A stretch of 64,000 nucleotides of DNA from Terriglobia bacterium. GTDB lineage: Bacteria > Acidobacteriota > Terriglobia > Acidiferrales > UBA7541. The notes under the pieces were generated by a model that was not told the DNA's origin, ran no database searches, and was given only the letters and a program-made list of their open reading frames with translations. Position numbers and translations under genes: made by a program. This document shows, piece after piece, positions 45,283 to 55,086 of this stretch. Position 1 is the first letter of the stretch. Each line of letters starts with the position of its first letter. Location of the stretch: positions 310,001-374,000 of the forward strand of contig JAIQGG010000001.1 of assembly GCA_020072785.1 (NCBI GenBank), given 5' to 3'.

Positions 45283-48180
45283 ATGGGCTTGACCAAACTG
45301 GTTGTGCGCGGCGCGCGTCAGCACAACCTCAAGAACATCAGCCTCGAAATCCCGCGCAACTCCCTGACGGTCATTACCGGCCTCTCCGGTTCCGGGAAAT
45401 CCTCGCTGGCCTTTGACACCATCTACGCCGAAGGCCAGCGCCGCTACGTCGAATCCCTCTCTGCCTACGCCCGCCAGTTCCTCGACCAAATGGAGCGCCC
45501 CGACGTGGACGTGATCGAGGGTCTCTCTCCGGCCATCGCCATCGAGCAGAAAACCACCTCCCGCTCTCCGCGCTCCACCGTTGGCACCGTCACCGAGATT
45601 TACGATTACTTGCGCGTCGTCTACAATTCCATCGGCGTCCCCCATTGTCCCGCCTGCGGCCACCCCATCGCCCGCCAGACCAGCGAGCAGATCGTCCAGG
45701 CCATCCTCAGCGGCGACCTCTGCCAGCCCGACGACCGCATCATGATCCTCGCGCCCGTCGTGCGCGGGCGCAAAGGCGCTTACCGCAAGGAGCTGGAAAA
45801 ACTGGCGCAAGACGGCTACGTGCGCGTGCGCATCGACGGCGAGCTCTATCCCCTCGATGTTCCGCCCAGCCTCGACAAGCGCAAGAACCATACCATCGAA
45901 GTCGTCGTGGACCGCCTGCTCATCAAGCCGGGCATTGCCGCGCGCCTCGAGCAATCCATCGCCACGGCCCTCAAGCTCGCCCAGGGCCTGGTCACCGTGG
46001 CCATCGTCGCCGGCAAGGAGCACGTCTTCTCCGAAAAGCTGGCCTGCCCCGATTGCGGCATCTCCGTCCCCCAGCCCGAGCCGCGCTTCTTCAGCTTCAA
46101 TTCACCCTACGGCGCCTGCCCTGCCTGCAACGGTCTCGGCGCGAAGTTCGATTTCGATCCCGCCAAAGTCATCACCGATTGGACGCGCCCGCTCTTCGAC
46201 GGCGGCCTCGGCCCCGGCGCAGGTTCCGCCATCCTCAAGCGCACCCTCGAGCTCGCCGCCTACGCCCACGGCTTCCATCTCGATACACCCTTCGACAAAC
46301 TTTCCGCGCGCATCCAGAACCTGCTGCTCTACGGCTACCCGCCCGCCAGGGGCTCCTCCGGCTCCGCAGCCGGCGTCGAGCCGCCGCCGCGCTCCGCAAA
46401 GAACGCCAAGACCGAAAAGGGTTTCCGCTTTCAGGGCATCCTTCCGTTCCTCGAGCGCAATTTCGAAGAGTCCGGCTCGGATGCTTACCGCGAGTGGATG
46501 ACGCACTACATGACCTCCAAGGTGTGCGCCGTCTGCCAGGGCCGCCGCCTGCGCCCGGAGAGCCTGGCCGTGAAACTCGCCGGCTGGTCTATCGCCGATT
46601 TCACCGCTTTCTCGCTCGCCGCCGCGCGCCCCGCCGTGGATGCCATCCTCGCGCAGCTCACTCCACGCCAGCGCGAGATCGCCGCGCGCCCCCTCGGCGA
46701 AATCGCCGAGCGCATCGACTTTCTTCTCGACGTCGGCCTCGGCTATCTCAGCCTCGACCGCTCCGCTGCCACCCTCTCCGGCGGCGAAGCCCAGCGCATC
46801 CGCCTGGCTACGCAGATCGGCTCGCGCCTCCGCGGCGTTCTTTACGTCCTCGACGAGCCCTCCATCGGCCTGCACGCCCGCGACAACGATCGCCTCCTCC
46901 ATTCTCTCGCCCAGCTCCGCGACCTCGGCAACACCGTTCTCGTCGTCGAGCACGACGAGGAGACCATCCGCCGCGCCGATTTCGTCGTCGACCTTGGCCC
47001 CGGCGCAGGCAACGCCGGCGGCTATCTCGTGGCTCAGGGCCAGCCCGCGCAGATCGCCGCCGTCCCGGAATCGCTCACCGGGCGCTATCTTTCCGGCGCG
47101 GCGCGCATTCCTGTCCCGCAGAAGCGCCGCAGCCCCAACGGCAAGTCCCTCCAGATCCTCGGCGCCGCCGCCAACAACCTCAAGCATCTCGACGTCACCA
47201 TTCCCCTGGGCCTCTTCACCGTGGTTACCGGCGTCTCCGGCTCCGGAAAATCCACGCTGGTCAACGACATTCTCTACCGCGCCCTGGCCCAGAAACTCTA
47301 CCGTTCCCAGGACCCGCCCGGCGCGCACCGCATGATCCTCGGCATCGAGCACCTCGACAAAGTCATCGAGATCGACCAGGCGCCCATCGGCCGCACCCCG
47401 CGCTCCAATCCCGCCACTTACACCGGCGTCTTCGCGCCCATCCGCGAGCTTTTCTCCATGCTCCCGGAATCGCGCGAGCGCGGTTACCGCCCCGGCCGCT
47501 TCAGCTTCAACGTCAAGGGCGGCCGCTGCGAAGCCTGCCAGGGCGACGGCCTGCGCCGCATCGAGATGAATTTCCTTCCCGACGTCTATGTGCTGTGCGA
47601 AGTCTGCCGCGGCCGCCGCTACAATTCCGAGACCCTCGCCGTCCGCTTCAAGAACCACTCCATCTCGGACATCCTCAATCTGCCCATCAACGAAGCCTTG
47701 CCGCTCCTTGAAAACATCCCGCAGATCCGCCAGAAGCTCGAAACCCTCGTGGAAGTCGGCCTCGGCTACGTCCAGCTCGGCCAGTCCTCCACCACGCTCT
47801 CCGGCGGCGAAGCCCAGCGCATCAAGCTGGCCCGCGAGCTTGCCCGCCGCCAGACCGGCCGCACCCTCTACATCCTCGACGAGCCCACCACCGGCCTGCA
47901 CTTCGACGACGTGCGCAAGCTCCTCGCCGTCTTGCAGCGCCTCGTGGACCTCGGCAATACCGTCCTCATCATCGAGCACCACCTCGACGTCATCAAACAG
48001 GCCGACTGGCTCCTCGACCTCGGCCCCGAAGGCGGCGAAGCCGGCGGCCGCATCGTCGCCCAGGGCACTCCCGAACAGGTTGCCCGCGTCAAAAAATCCC
48101 ACACCGGCCAGGCCCTCACCCGCTTCCTCGGCCTCGCCCCCGCCTCCAACGGCAACGGCCACCAGGTCATCGGCAAATGA
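45283..48180 (+). CDS. uvrA: UvrABC system protein A
   Basis: 965 aa from the ATG at 45283; GTG 45262 is possible but lies within the GGAGGGG that best serves as RBS. UvrA is the damage-recognising ATPase of nucleotide excision repair. Two ABC modules: Walker [13 protein letters not shown] (about 34-45) and [13 protein letters not shown], two LSGGEAQRI signatures, two zinc modules (CPACG ... CPDCG ... CPACNG and CEACQG ... CEVCRG). A short low-complexity insertion rich in Ser/Ala/Pro lies near residue 355-375, within the DNA-binding region. The protein is otherwise standard. Confidence 0.97.
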   Translation: MGLTKLVVRGARQHNLKNISLEIPRNSLTVITGLSGSGKSSLAFDTIYAEGQRRYVESLSAYARQFLDQMERPDVDVIEGLSPAIAIEQKTTSRSPRSTVGTVTEIYDYLRVVYNSIGVPHCPACGHPIARQTSEQIVQAILSGDLCQPDDRIMILAPVVRGRKGAYRKELEKLAQDGYVRVRIDGELYPLDVPPSLDKRKNHTIEVVVDRLLIKPGIAARLEQSIATALKLAQGLVTVAIVAGKEHVFSEKLACPDCGISVPQPEPRFFSFNSPYGACPACNGLGAKFDFDPAKVITDWTRPLFDGGLGPGAGSAILKRTLELAAYAHGFHLDTPFDKLSARIQNLLLYGYPPARGSSGSAAGVEPPPRSAKNAKTEKGFRFQGILPFLERNFEESGSDAYREWMTHYMTSKVCAVCQGRRLRPESLAVKLAGWSIADFTAFSLAAARPAVDAILAQLTPRQREIAARPLGEIAERIDFLLDVGLGYLSLDRSAATLSGGEAQRIRLATQIGSRLRGVLYVLDEPSIGLHARDNDRLLHSLAQLRDLGNTVLVVEHDEETIRRADFVVDLGPGAGNAGGYLVAQGQPAQIAAVPESLTGRYLSGAARIPVPQKRRSPNGKSLQILGAAANNLKHLDVTIPLGLFTVVTGVSGSGKSTLVNDILYRALAQKLYRSQDPPGAHRMILGIEHLDKVIEIDQAPIGRTPRSNPATYTGVFAPIRELFSMLPESRERGYRPGRFSFNVKGGRCEACQGDGLRRIEMNFLPDVYVLCEVCRGRRYNSETLAVRFKNHSISDILNLPINEALPLLENIPQIRQKLETLVEVGLGYVQLGQSSTTLSGGEAQRIKLARELARRQTGRTLYILDEPTTGLHFDDVRKLLAVLQRLVDLGNTVLIIEHHLDVIKQADWLLDLGPEGGEAGGRIVAQGTPEQVARVKKSHTGQALTRFLGLAPASNGNGHQVIGK

Positions 48181-48224
48181 CCGCTTTTGCGAAATTGTAT
48201 TTGGCGGCACCGAACCCCCAACGC

Positions 48225-48281
48225 TGTCATTCCGAGCGGAGGGCGGATGCCTCTGATCGGCCCGGAGTCGAGGAATCCCTC
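48225..48281. repeat. TGTCATTCCGAGCG-type dispersed element after uvrA
   Basis: Begins TGTCATTCCGAGCGGAG and ends GTCGAGGAATCCCTC, the two conserved ends of a widespread intergenic element in soil bacteria. Lies in the 184-nt gap between uvrA and the deoxyhypusine-synthase-like gene. Related ends appear at 16088 and 19005. Confidence 0.6.
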
Positions 48282-48364
48282 TTTTCTCTTGATCTGCCGG
48301 CGGCTTTCAGATTTTCATCTTCTCCTTGCCTGCTTCCGCTATTCCCCTTACAGTGAACTCTTCC

Positions 48365-49354
48365 ATGAGCCTCTACTCCATTTCGCCGCTCGCCCTCGAC
48401 GCCATCGCCACCTATCCGCTGGCCTCGCGCAAGAGCAAGGTCAGCGTCCGTGACTTCGCCCGCCCCGTCTCCGGCTCCGCCTCGCTCAAGAATTTTCTCG
48501 ATTCGCTCCCCAACCTCCTTGCCGCCGGCGATCTCCGCGGCCTCCTTGCCGCCATGCACCGCGCGCGCCAGAAGCGCAAGACCATCCTCTGGGGCCTCGG
48601 CGGCCACGTCATCAAGGCCGGCCTCGGCCCCGTTCTCATCGACCTCATCGGCCGCGGCTTCGTCTCCGGCATCGCCATGAACGGCGCTGCCCTCATCCAC
48701 GATTTCGAAATCGCCCTCGTCGGCAACACTTCCGAAGACGTGGACGCCGCCCTCGGCGCAGGCAAATTCGGCATGGCCGCGGAAACCGGCCAGTACATCA
48801 ACGACATCGCCCGGGACGCCGCGCGCAGCGGCATCGGCTACGGCGAAGCCGCCGGCAAGCTCCTCACTGGTCGCCGCCTGCGCCCGCGCTACGCCGGCTC
48901 GAGCGTTCTCGCCGCCGCCTGCCGCGCCCGCATCCCTGTCACCATCCATCTCGCCATCGGCACGGACATCCCGCACATGCATCCTGCCGCCGACGGCGCC
49001 GCCCTCGGCGCCGCCACGCACCACGATTTCCGCCTCTTCTGCGCGCTGGTGAAGCGCATGCACCCCGGCGGCGTCTATCTCAACTGGGGCTCCGCCGTGC
49101 TCCTCCCCGAAGTCTTCCTGAAGGCCGTCTCCGTCGTGCGCAATCTGGGCGTGCCCCTCCGCCCCATCACCACCGCCAATTTCGACTTTATCCAGCACTA
49201 CCGCCCGTTGCAGAATGTCGTGAAGCGCCCGACCGCGCCGGAACGTGGCCGCCGCGGCCTGGAATCCCGCGGCTACGCCGTCACCGGCCACCACGAATTG
49301 CTTCTGCCGCTCGTGGCCGCGGCGCTCGCAGCCGGCTGGCCGGCAGGACGTTGA
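48365..49354 (+). CDS. Deoxyhypusine-synthase-like protein, function unknown
   Basis: 329 aa, soluble. The core resembles the NAD-binding fold of deoxyhypusine synthases: GGHVIKAGLGPVLIDLIG, then AMNGAALIHDFEIALVGNTSEDV and a later HLAIGTDIPHMHP block, with LNWGSAVLLPEVFLKA near the C-terminus. Eukaryotic and archaeal enzymes modify eIF5A, which bacteria do not have, so the bacterial relatives must do something else. The catalytic Lys of true DHS is not obvious. Start: ATG at 48365 (GTG 48353 possible). No operon partner; the CPBP gene follows after 48 nt. Confidence 0.6.
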   Translation: MSLYSISPLALDAIATYPLASRKSKVSVRDFARPVSGSASLKNFLDSLPNLLAAGDLRGLLAAMHRARQKRKTILWGLGGHVIKAGLGPVLIDLIGRGFVSGIAMNGAALIHDFEIALVGNTSEDVDAALGAGKFGMAAETGQYINDIARDAARSGIGYGEAAGKLLTGRRLRPRYAGSSVLAAACRARIPVTIHLAIGTDIPHMHPAADGAALGAATHHDFRLFCALVKRMHPGGVYLNWGSAVLLPEVFLKAVSVVRNLGVPLRPITTANFDFIQHYRPLQNVVKRPTAPERGRRGLESRGYAVTGHHELLLPLVAAALAAGWPAGR

Positions 49355-49399
49355 CCGCTTGCGGTCACACTTAGCGAAGACCGCTTGCGGTCACACTTA
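49353..49399. repeat. Two 21-bp direct repeats, each a palindrome
   Basis: The motif GACCGCTTGCGGTCACACTTA occurs at 49353-49373 and 49379-49399, 26 bp apart (21 bases; its key part is the GACCGC/GCGGTC inverted pair around TT). They fill the spacer in front of the CPBP gene, where a Shine-Dalgarno would be expected but is not seen. Regulator binding site or dispersed element. Confidence 0.7.
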
Positions 49400-49402
49400 A
49401 CT

Positions 49403-50263
49403 ATGACCCCTTTCGAAAACGATCCTCTGAATCCGGACATTTCTTCCGGCGGTGCTCCGGCCGCCCCCGGCGGCGCGCCTCCGGCCCCGCCGTTCTCTTC
49501 GCTTCCCGAAGATCTGCGCATCTCCTGGTCCTGGTCGCATTTCGCCGTTTTTCTGCTCTTCAGCGTCGGCAACTTTGTGATCACGCAAGTTGCGCTCATG
49601 ACCTATCTCACCTCTTACCGCCACATGACCATCAAGGAGATTCAGAGCGTGCCCCCGTTTCTGGCTCCCTATCTCGTGGCCTTGCAGGTGGTCTTCTTCG
49701 CTCTCGAGCTGCTCTTCCTCTACGTCACGCTCGCTGTCCTTCCGGACGTGCCTTTCTGGCGCTCCGTGGGCTGGCGCCGGCTGCCGCCAGGCCCCTCGCG
49801 CGGCCGCGGCTGGCTCTACTTTTTCTCCGGCTGCGGCCTGGCGATCTGTGTGGCGGTGGCCAGCCTGGGCATCCACCCCAAGGAAAAATTGCCCATCCAG
49901 GAGCTTTTCAAGGACCGCACCAGCACCGCGCTGCTGATGCTGATGGCCGTCCTCGTCGCCCCGCTGATCGAAGAGACCGTCTTTCGCGGCTATCTCTACC
50001 CCCTGTTTGCGCGCAGCTTTGGCGTGCCCGCGGGCATCGGCATCACCGGCGTCCTCTTCGGCATCCTGCACGGCGCGCAACTGGGCTGGACGCGCGAGCT
50101 GGTGGTCATCATGAGCCTGGTGGGAATGGTCTTCACCTACGGACGCGCGCGGACCCGTACCGTCCTCGGCAGTTACCTGCTGCACCTCGGCTACAACTCC
50201 ATGATCAGCGTCACCATGCTGATCGCCACCCGCGGTTTGCAGCACTTTCCCCCGGCCACCTGA
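49403..50263 (+). CDS. CPBP family intramembrane metalloprotease
   Basis: 286 aa with about eight transmembrane helices after a Pro/Ala-rich cytoplasmic N-terminus. The CPBP/Rce1 (ABI) signature is visible: EETVFRGYL (EExxxR, about residue 194), FGILHG (FxxxH) and the last-motif HLGYN. Members are membrane proteases involved in CAAX processing in eukaryotes and bacteriocin self-immunity or unknown processes in bacteria. ATG at 49403 chosen over the TTG at 49385, which lies inside the second direct repeat. Confidence 0.88.
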   Translation: MTPFENDPLNPDISSGGAPAAPGGAPPAPPFSSLPEDLRISWSWSHFAVFLLFSVGNFVITQVALMTYLTSYRHMTIKEIQSVPPFLAPYLVALQVVFFALELLFLYVTLAVLPDVPFWRSVGWRRLPPGPSRGRGWLYFFSGCGLAICVAVASLGIHPKEKLPIQELFKDRTSTALLMLMAVLVAPLIEETVFRGYLYPLFARSFGVPAGIGITGVLFGILHGAQLGWTRELVVIMSLVGMVFTYGRARTRTVLGSYLLHLGYNSMISVTMLIATRGLQHFPPAT

Positions 50264-50290
50264 CGGTTTCCTCATCTGCGCCGCCTCCGC

Positions 50291-50431
50291 TACAATGTTG
50301 GTGTGGGCCCGCGGGGGCCCGGTCTTTTCAGCTCCGGCCTTCCGGGCGCAGCGCGCGCATTCGGATTCCGGCCTTGTCGGAAAGATTCTGACCCGCTCGG
50401 ATCGCAGATTCCGGCCCGGCCGGAAAGAAAT
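50291..50431 (+). promoter_or_regulatory. Structured leader of mtnA
   Basis: A -10-like TACAAT (50291-50296) is followed by three inverted repeats: GGGCCC/GGGCCC (50305-50320), TTCCGGCC ... CGGAA (about 50366-50382), and TTCCGGCC/GGCCGGAA (50409-50425). The leader from promoter to ATG is about 180 nt. This resembles a regulated 5' UTR, but I cannot match it to a known riboswitch class. Confidence 0.5.
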
Positions 50432-50481
50432 TTCTCTTGGAATTGTCCGTAGGCTGCACAGATCGCGAGGAAACTGCACGC

Positions 50482-51528
50482 ATGTACGTTGCACAGCCCA
50501 TTGCCTGGACCGACCGCGGTGTGGTCATGCTCGATCAGCGCCGCCTTCCCGCGGAGGAGATCAGCTACACCTACACCGACTACCGCGAAGTCGCCAAAGC
50601 CATTCGCGAGATGGTCATTCGCGGCGCACCGGCCATCGGCGTGGCCGCGGCCATGGGCGTGGCCCTCGGCGTCCTCCACTCCCGCGCGGCCTCGCTCGAA
50701 GCTCTGCGCGCGGAGTTCTCCGGAATCTGTGACACCCTCGCCCAGACCCGCCCCACCGCCGTGGACCTCTTCTGGGCCCTCGAGCGCATGAAGCGCCGCT
50801 TCGCCGAGCTTGCCGCTGGGACCTCGGACCTCGCCAAAATCCGCCAGGCCCTCGTCGAGGAAGCCAAGCAGGTGCATCTCGAGAAGAAAGCTACCGATGA
50901 AGCCATCGGCCGCTTCGGCGCGGAATTCATGCCTGCCTCAGGCCAGGTCATGACCCAGTGCAACGCCGGCGCTCTGGCCACCGCCGGCATCGGCACGGCT
51001 CTCGGCGTCATCCGCGTCGCCTTTCAGCAGGGGAAGAAGCTGCACGTGCTGGTGCCGGAGACCCGCCCGTATCTGCAGGGAGCGCGCCTCACCGCCTGGG
51101 AGCTGCATCGCGGCGGCATCCCGCTCACGCTCATCACCGACAACATGGTCGGCCACTTCCTGAAGTCCGGCAAAGTCGGCGCGATCGTTACCGGCGCGGA
51201 CCGCATCGCCGCCAACGGCGACACCGCCAATAAGATCGGCACCTACCAGATCGCCGTCCTGGCCAGGGAAAACAACGTGCCCTTCTATATCGCCGCGCCC
51301 GTCTCCACCCTCGATCTCTCCATCCCCGACGGCAGCCACATCCCCATCGAAGAGCGCTCGGCCGCCGAAGTCACGCACATCCAGGGCGTGCGCATCGCCC
51401 CCGACGTCCACGCCGCGCACCCCGCCTTCGACGTCACTCCCGCACGCTACATCGCCGCCATCTTCACCGAGCGCGGCGTCGCCCGCGCCCCGTACAGCGA
51501 TTCCCTCCGCGCCCTCGCCGCCTCCTAG
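50482..51528 (+). CDS. mtnA: S-methyl-5-thioribose-1-phosphate isomerase
   Basis: 348 aa. Converts methylthioribose-1-phosphate to methylthioribulose-1-phosphate in the methionine salvage pathway. Conserved [13 protein letters not shown] (about 50-62), the catalytic Cys in [12 protein letters not shown] and the catalytic Asp in [11 protein letters not shown] followed by NKIGTYQ are all present. The eIF2B-alpha-like fold family includes ribose-1,5-bisphosphate isomerase, but this length and these motifs fit MtnA. ATG at 50482 with a GAGG site 11 nt upstream. Other mtn genes are not in the window. Confidence 0.94.
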   Translation: MYVAQPIAWTDRGVVMLDQRRLPAEEISYTYTDYREVAKAIREMVIRGAPAIGVAAAMGVALGVLHSRAASLEALRAEFSGICDTLAQTRPTAVDLFWALERMKRRFAELAAGTSDLAKIRQALVEEAKQVHLEKKATDEAIGRFGAEFMPASGQVMTQCNAGALATAGIGTALGVIRVAFQQGKKLHVLVPETRPYLQGARLTAWELHRGGIPLTLITDNMVGHFLKSGKVGAIVTGADRIAANGDTANKIGTYQIAVLARENNVPFYIAAPVSTLDLSIPDGSHIPIEERSAAEVTHIQGVRIAPDVHAAHPAFDVTPARYIAAIFTERGVARAPYSDSLRALAAS

Positions 51529-51730
51529 CCGCTGACCTTTCAGAGAGTGCGGCGCAGAGCGAAGCACGGGTAGCCATTCGCGGTCTGGGTTTAGTTTCCG
51601 TTAGTCAGACTATGCATTCGCTGGTGACGCTTGACATCATGCCTGCCCTTGGGTAGTCTCCGCGAAGGTCCCAGCGTTCTTCATCCCTCCGGCATTCTAC
51701 GTCCCTTCCAAATCCAGGAGGTTTGCGCCC

Positions 51731-52612
51731 ATGAACAAACTCAGTCGTTTTCTATTGGGATTGGCTCTCGCGGTTACGTGTGTTTGCATGACCGCGGCGC
51801 AGGAGATGTCGCAGGGCAGCATGTCCCTGCCGAACGTGTTGCAGATCACGCGTGAATTTACCAAACCAGGGAAGGCGGGCATGGTCCACGATAAGGCCGA
51901 GAGCGCCTTTGTCCAAGCCATGGCCCGTGCCAAGTGGCCGACGCGCTACTTGGGCATGACGTCGCTCTCGGGCAAGCAGCGCGCCTTATTCCTGACCATG
52001 TATGCTTCCTTCGAAGCCTGGGAAAAAGACACCGCGGCAATCGCGAAGAACACCGCCCTTTCTGCGGCACTGGATCGCGCCAGCATGGCCGATGGCGAGC
52101 TGCTCGATTCGATGGACCAGGGCGTTTTCGTTTTCAGCGACGAAATGAGCCTCCGGCCGAAGGCCGACCTCGCGCCTATGCGCTACTTGGAAATCTCGGC
52201 GTTCCATGTTCGCCCGGGCCACGGCAGGGAATGGCGCGAGCTGGTCAAGATGGTTAAAGCTGCCTATGAGAAGGCCCTGCCCGAAGCACATTGGGGCACC
52301 TTCGAGCAAGTATACGGCGGGGATGGCGGCACGTATCTCGTTCTCACCGCGCGCAAAACCCTGGCGGAAGTCGACCGCGCCCACCAGGACGACAAACAAT
52401 TCGCAGCGGCCATGGGCGAAGACGGCATGAAGAAGCTCGACGAACTCTTCGGTGCCTCCGTCGAATCGTCCCAGCATCAATTGTTCGCATTCAATCCGCG
52501 CATGAGCTATGTCGCCGACGAATGGATCAAAGCCGACCCGGATTTCTGGAAGCCGAAGGCGGCTGCTCCTGCTGCAAAGTCCGCTGCGGAGGATAAGAAA
52601 GCCAAGCCATAG
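51731..52612 (+). CDS. Secreted protein with two similar halves, function unknown
   Basis: 293 aa. A signal peptide (1-23, MTAAQE) and AGGAGG 10 nt upstream make the start clear. The mature part shows two stretches with a similar pattern (strand, helix, strand): VLQITREFTKPGKAGMVHDK and MRYLEISAFHVRPGHGREWRE. This suggests a dimeric alpha/beta-barrel (ABM/NIPSNAP-like) duplication. No catalytic residues are evident. The tail is Ala/Lys-rich. A palindrome at 52645 probably ends the transcript. Confidence 0.8.
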   Translation: MNKLSRFLLGLALAVTCVCMTAAQEMSQGSMSLPNVLQITREFTKPGKAGMVHDKAESAFVQAMARAKWPTRYLGMTSLSGKQRALFLTMYASFEAWEKDTAAIAKNTALSAALDRASMADGELLDSMDQGVFVFSDEMSLRPKADLAPMRYLEISAFHVRPGHGREWRELVKMVKAAYEKALPEAHWGTFEQVYGGDGGTYLVLTARKTLAEVDRAHQDDKQFAAAMGEDGMKKLDELFGASVESSQHQLFAFNPRMSYVADEWIKADPDFWKPKAAAPAAKSAAEDKKAKP

Positions 52613-52926
52613 CTTTCAGCCCCGCGCTTTGTCAGCGGCAGTTCGGGAGCGGCTCCGATTTTCGGAGCCGCTCCCTTCACTCTTGCGCCCGCGCCGCCGG
52701 CATCGCCGCCATTGCCGCTGGCGCCATCCTCCTCGCCCGCTCCCTGTAACGCGGTCTCCGCCTGCCGGTCTGGGTTGCAGTCTCCGCTCTTTTTCTCTGC
52801 GCCCTCTGCGTCTCCGCGTTGTCTTTTTCTTTGATCTCTTTCCCCGCGCAGAGCCGGCGGTTCTTGCCGGCGGCAGTCGGGAAATCGTGGCGGAGCGCGA
52901 CGCTTGCTCAAGCCATTTGAAGGAGC
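52613..52926. other. Spacer between converging genes
   Basis: 314 nt. It holds a 14-bp palindromic terminator (52645-52675) and pyrimidine-rich sequence with no credible gene. A frame from about 52660 to 52911 on the minus strand is a shadow. Confidence 0.6.
52645..52675. terminator. 14-bp perfect palindrome, likely bidirectional terminator
   Basis: GGGAGCGGCTCCGA and TCGGAGCCGCTCCC pair over 14 bp around a 3-nt TTT loop. It lies 33 nt after the plus-strand stop at 52612, with a minus-strand gene ending at 52927. The T-tract after it is poor (TTCACTCTT). Confidence 0.65.
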
Positions 52927-53331
52927 TCACTCCGGCCGGATAGCCATCACGATCCGCTGCCGCCGCCGGAACATCGCGAAAAAATCCAGCAGCTGCTTCC
53001 ACGGAACATACTTCCGGTTTAGCAGCCGCATCCCCCGCGCCGCTTCCTCGCCGGTGAGAATCTCCGCCCGCGCCGTGACCCACTCTCCCAGCAATCCTCC
53101 GCGCATGTCGCACGGCGCTATCCGCACGCGCTCATTGTTCCGGATGCGCTTCACCTTGCCGGACTCCCCGATCGTGTAGACATACAGCTTCTGCGGCCCT
53201 GCGCCTTGCGCCGCATCCTCGGCCGCCGCAAACCACACCGGCGTCCGCACCGCCCTGCCGTCCTTCCGATACGTCTCCAGATTCAGATATTTCTTTCCGG
53301 CAAACTCCGCGAATTCAGACGTCGTGTTCAT
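52927..53331 (-). CDS. PPOX-class (flavin/F420-type) oxidoreductase family protein
   Basis: 134 aa. Short split-beta-barrel protein of the pyridoxamine-5'-phosphate-oxidase-like superfamily: KKYLNLETYRKDGRAVRTPVWFAA, then KLYVYTIGESGKVKRIRNN, then VRIAPCDMRG. The TxRKDG..V.TPVW pattern is typical for the branch annotated as F420- or flavin-dependent reductases. Cofactor not determinable. Start ATG 53331 overlaps the stop of the upstream membrane-protein gene (ATGA). The longer frame upstream is out-of-frame shadow of that gene. Confidence 0.8.
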   Translation of the reverse strand: MNTTSEFAEFAGKKYLNLETYRKDGRAVRTPVWFAAAEDAAQGAGPQKLYVYTIGESGKVKRIRNNERVRIAPCDMRGGLLGEWVTARAEILTGEEAARGMRLLNRKYVPWKQLLDFFAMFRRRQRIVMAIRPE

Positions 53332-53684
53332 GAAGCTTCCGATGCGGATGCCGGTGGCAGGTTCCAGCGCCACGCCGCATAGCCCAGCAGCAGCCCGGTC
53401 AAGCTGCCGGGTACCAGGATCTGCACATAATGGGCGTTCTGCAGCAGGGCGATCACCAGCGCCAGCAGAAAACCTATGCACGCGCCGAACAGCACCGCGG
53501 AACGCAGCGAACCCGCCTTCCGCGCAAACACCCAAATCACCACTCCGCCCAGCACATCCTTGAACACGGAGCCTGCGATGATCTGGCCCAGCTGCGGGCG
53601 CACCTCCGGTGTGAACCAGGCCGTCGCCCCGTCCAGCACCCCCAGCGCCGCCGCCAGCACCGCCACGTAGAGAAAGGTTTTCAT
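53328..53684 (-). CDS. Small four-helix membrane protein, function unknown
   Basis: 118 aa, start ATG 53684 with GGGGGTGCGCA upstream. Four hydrophobic segments and few charged residues within them. No Pfam-level motif recognised. It overlaps the PPOX-type gene downstream by 4 nt, so the two are co-translated; a role as its membrane partner is possible (inference). Confidence 0.7.
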   Translation of the reverse strand: MKTFLYVAVLAAALGVLDGATAWFTPEVRPQLGQIIAGSVFKDVLGGVVIWVFARKAGSLRSAVLFGACIGFLLALVIALLQNAHYVQILVPGSLTGLLLGYAAWRWNLPPASASEAS

Positions 53685-53745
53685 TGCGCACCCCCATCCT
53701 TGCACCGCGAGTCTAGGCAAGACGCCGCTCCCCCGCAAGCCGCCT

Positions 53746-55074
53746 TCATTCATGCCGCAGCGCCTCCACCGGATCCAGCCGTGCCGCCTTCCACGCCGGG
53801 TACATCCCGAAGCCGATTCCGATCACCGCGCACAGTGTCAGCGCCGTCAGGATCCAGAATACCGAGAGCGTCGCCGGAAACGACAGCACAACGCGCAGGG
53901 AAAGCCCCAGCCCCGATCCCGCCAGCACTCCGATCACCCCGCCCACCGCGCACAGCACCACCGACTCCAGCAGAAACTGCAGCAGAATGTTGCTGCGCTT
54001 CGCCCCGACCGCCTTGCGCACCCCGATCTCCCGCGTCCGCTCCGTCACGCTCACCAGCATGATGTTCATCACCCCGATCCCTCCGACCAGCAGCGCCACA
54101 AACGCCACCGCGAACGTCAGGATGAAGATCAGCCCGCTGATCTTGTTCCACAGCTCCAGAAAATAGTCCGACGTGAACAGCGCGAAATCGTCCGGCTTGT
54201 CGCTCGCCAGCCGCCGCTTCCGCCGCAGCAGCTCGCGGATCTCTTCCACCGCCTCGCCCACCTTTTCGGGATCGCGGGCCTTCGCGAAGATCACGTAGTC
54301 CTTCTGGTTCGGATAGAGCTTGCGCAGCGTCGTGTCCGGCATCATGGCGATGTTGTCTTCCGGGTTCGTGCCCCCGGAGATCCCCTGCTTGCGCTTCTGC
54401 GCCGTCCCGATCACCGTGAACAGTTGCCCGTCCAGCGTGACCTCCTTCCCGATGGGGTCCTCCTGCGGGTCGGGAAAAAGGATGCGCGTCGTATCGTAGC
54501 CCAGCTCCACAACCGGCGAACGGTGCTCCATGTCCGTATCCGTCAGCCACCGCCCGCGCTCCAGCTTGATCTCGAAAATCTTGGCCAGCCCCGGCGCATT
54601 CCCCTGCAGAATCACGTTCTTCGCCCGGTACCCGCCCCGCCGCACGCTCGCGCTTCCGCTTCCGAACTGCGGCAGGAAAATCCGCAGCGACGGCGACGCC
54701 GCCGACACGTGCGGCAGCAGCGCGATCTCCTCCGCCCATTCCGGTTGCAGCTCCTTCCGCGTGAACCATTCGCTCGGCGGCCGCGACAGCGTCGCCCACG
54801 GAAAGCGGTAGCAGATGATGGTGTCCGAGCCCAGCTCGCGGATGCCCCCCAGCACGTTTTCGTTCAGGCCGTTGATGACCGTGCTCACGGTGATGACCGT
54901 GCTGATCCCGATCACGATGCCCAGCACGGTCAGCGCCGAGCGCAGCGGATTGCGCCGCAGCGAATCCATGGCCAGCAGGAACGTCTCGCGCAGCTCCACC
55001 CGCCGCGCCGCGCCCGCCAGCCCGCGCACCCGCCCCGCGGCCGTTCCGCCCAGTGTCCGGCTCATCGTTGCCAT
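53746..55074 (-). CDS. MacB-like ABC transporter permease (FtsX/MacB_PCD)
   Basis: 442 aa. Typical type VII permease: a first transmembrane helix (about 46-66), a long periplasmic MacB core domain (about 70-310), then three helices of the FtsX domain with the marker NIMLVSVTERTREIGVRKA. Such permeases work with a LolD/MacB-type ATPase in lipoprotein, peptide or macrolide transport. No ATPase gene adjoins. It follows a second, related permease by 12 nt; the two probably form a heterodimer. Confidence 0.88.
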   Translation of the reverse strand: MATMSRTLGGTAAGRVRGLAGAARRVELRETFLLAMDSLRRNPLRSALTVLGIVIGISTVITVSTVINGLNENVLGGIRELGSDTIICYRFPWATLSRPPSEWFTRKELQPEWAEEIALLPHVSAASPSLRIFLPQFGSGSASVRRGGYRAKNVILQGNAPGLAKIFEIKLERGRWLTDTDMEHRSPVVELGYDTTRILFPDPQEDPIGKEVTLDGQLFTVIGTAQKRKQGISGGTNPEDNIAMMPDTTLRKLYPNQKDYVIFAKARDPEKVGEAVEEIRELLRRKRRLASDKPDDFALFTSDYFLELWNKISGLIFILTFAVAFVALLVGGIGVMNIMLVSVTERTREIGVRKAVGAKRSNILLQFLLESVVLCAVGGVIGVLAGSGLGLSLRVVLSFPATLSVFWILTALTLCAVIGIGFGMYPAWKAARLDPVEALRHE

Positions 55075-55086
55075 CGCTCTTCCGCC

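Noticed and set aside
46102-48210. Long minus-strand frame (about 700 codons) opposite uvrA
   Set aside because: It is the mirror of the strong third-position GC bias of uvrA. Its composition (Gly/Ala/Asp/Glu/Val) is that of an antisense shadow, with no start signal or motif.
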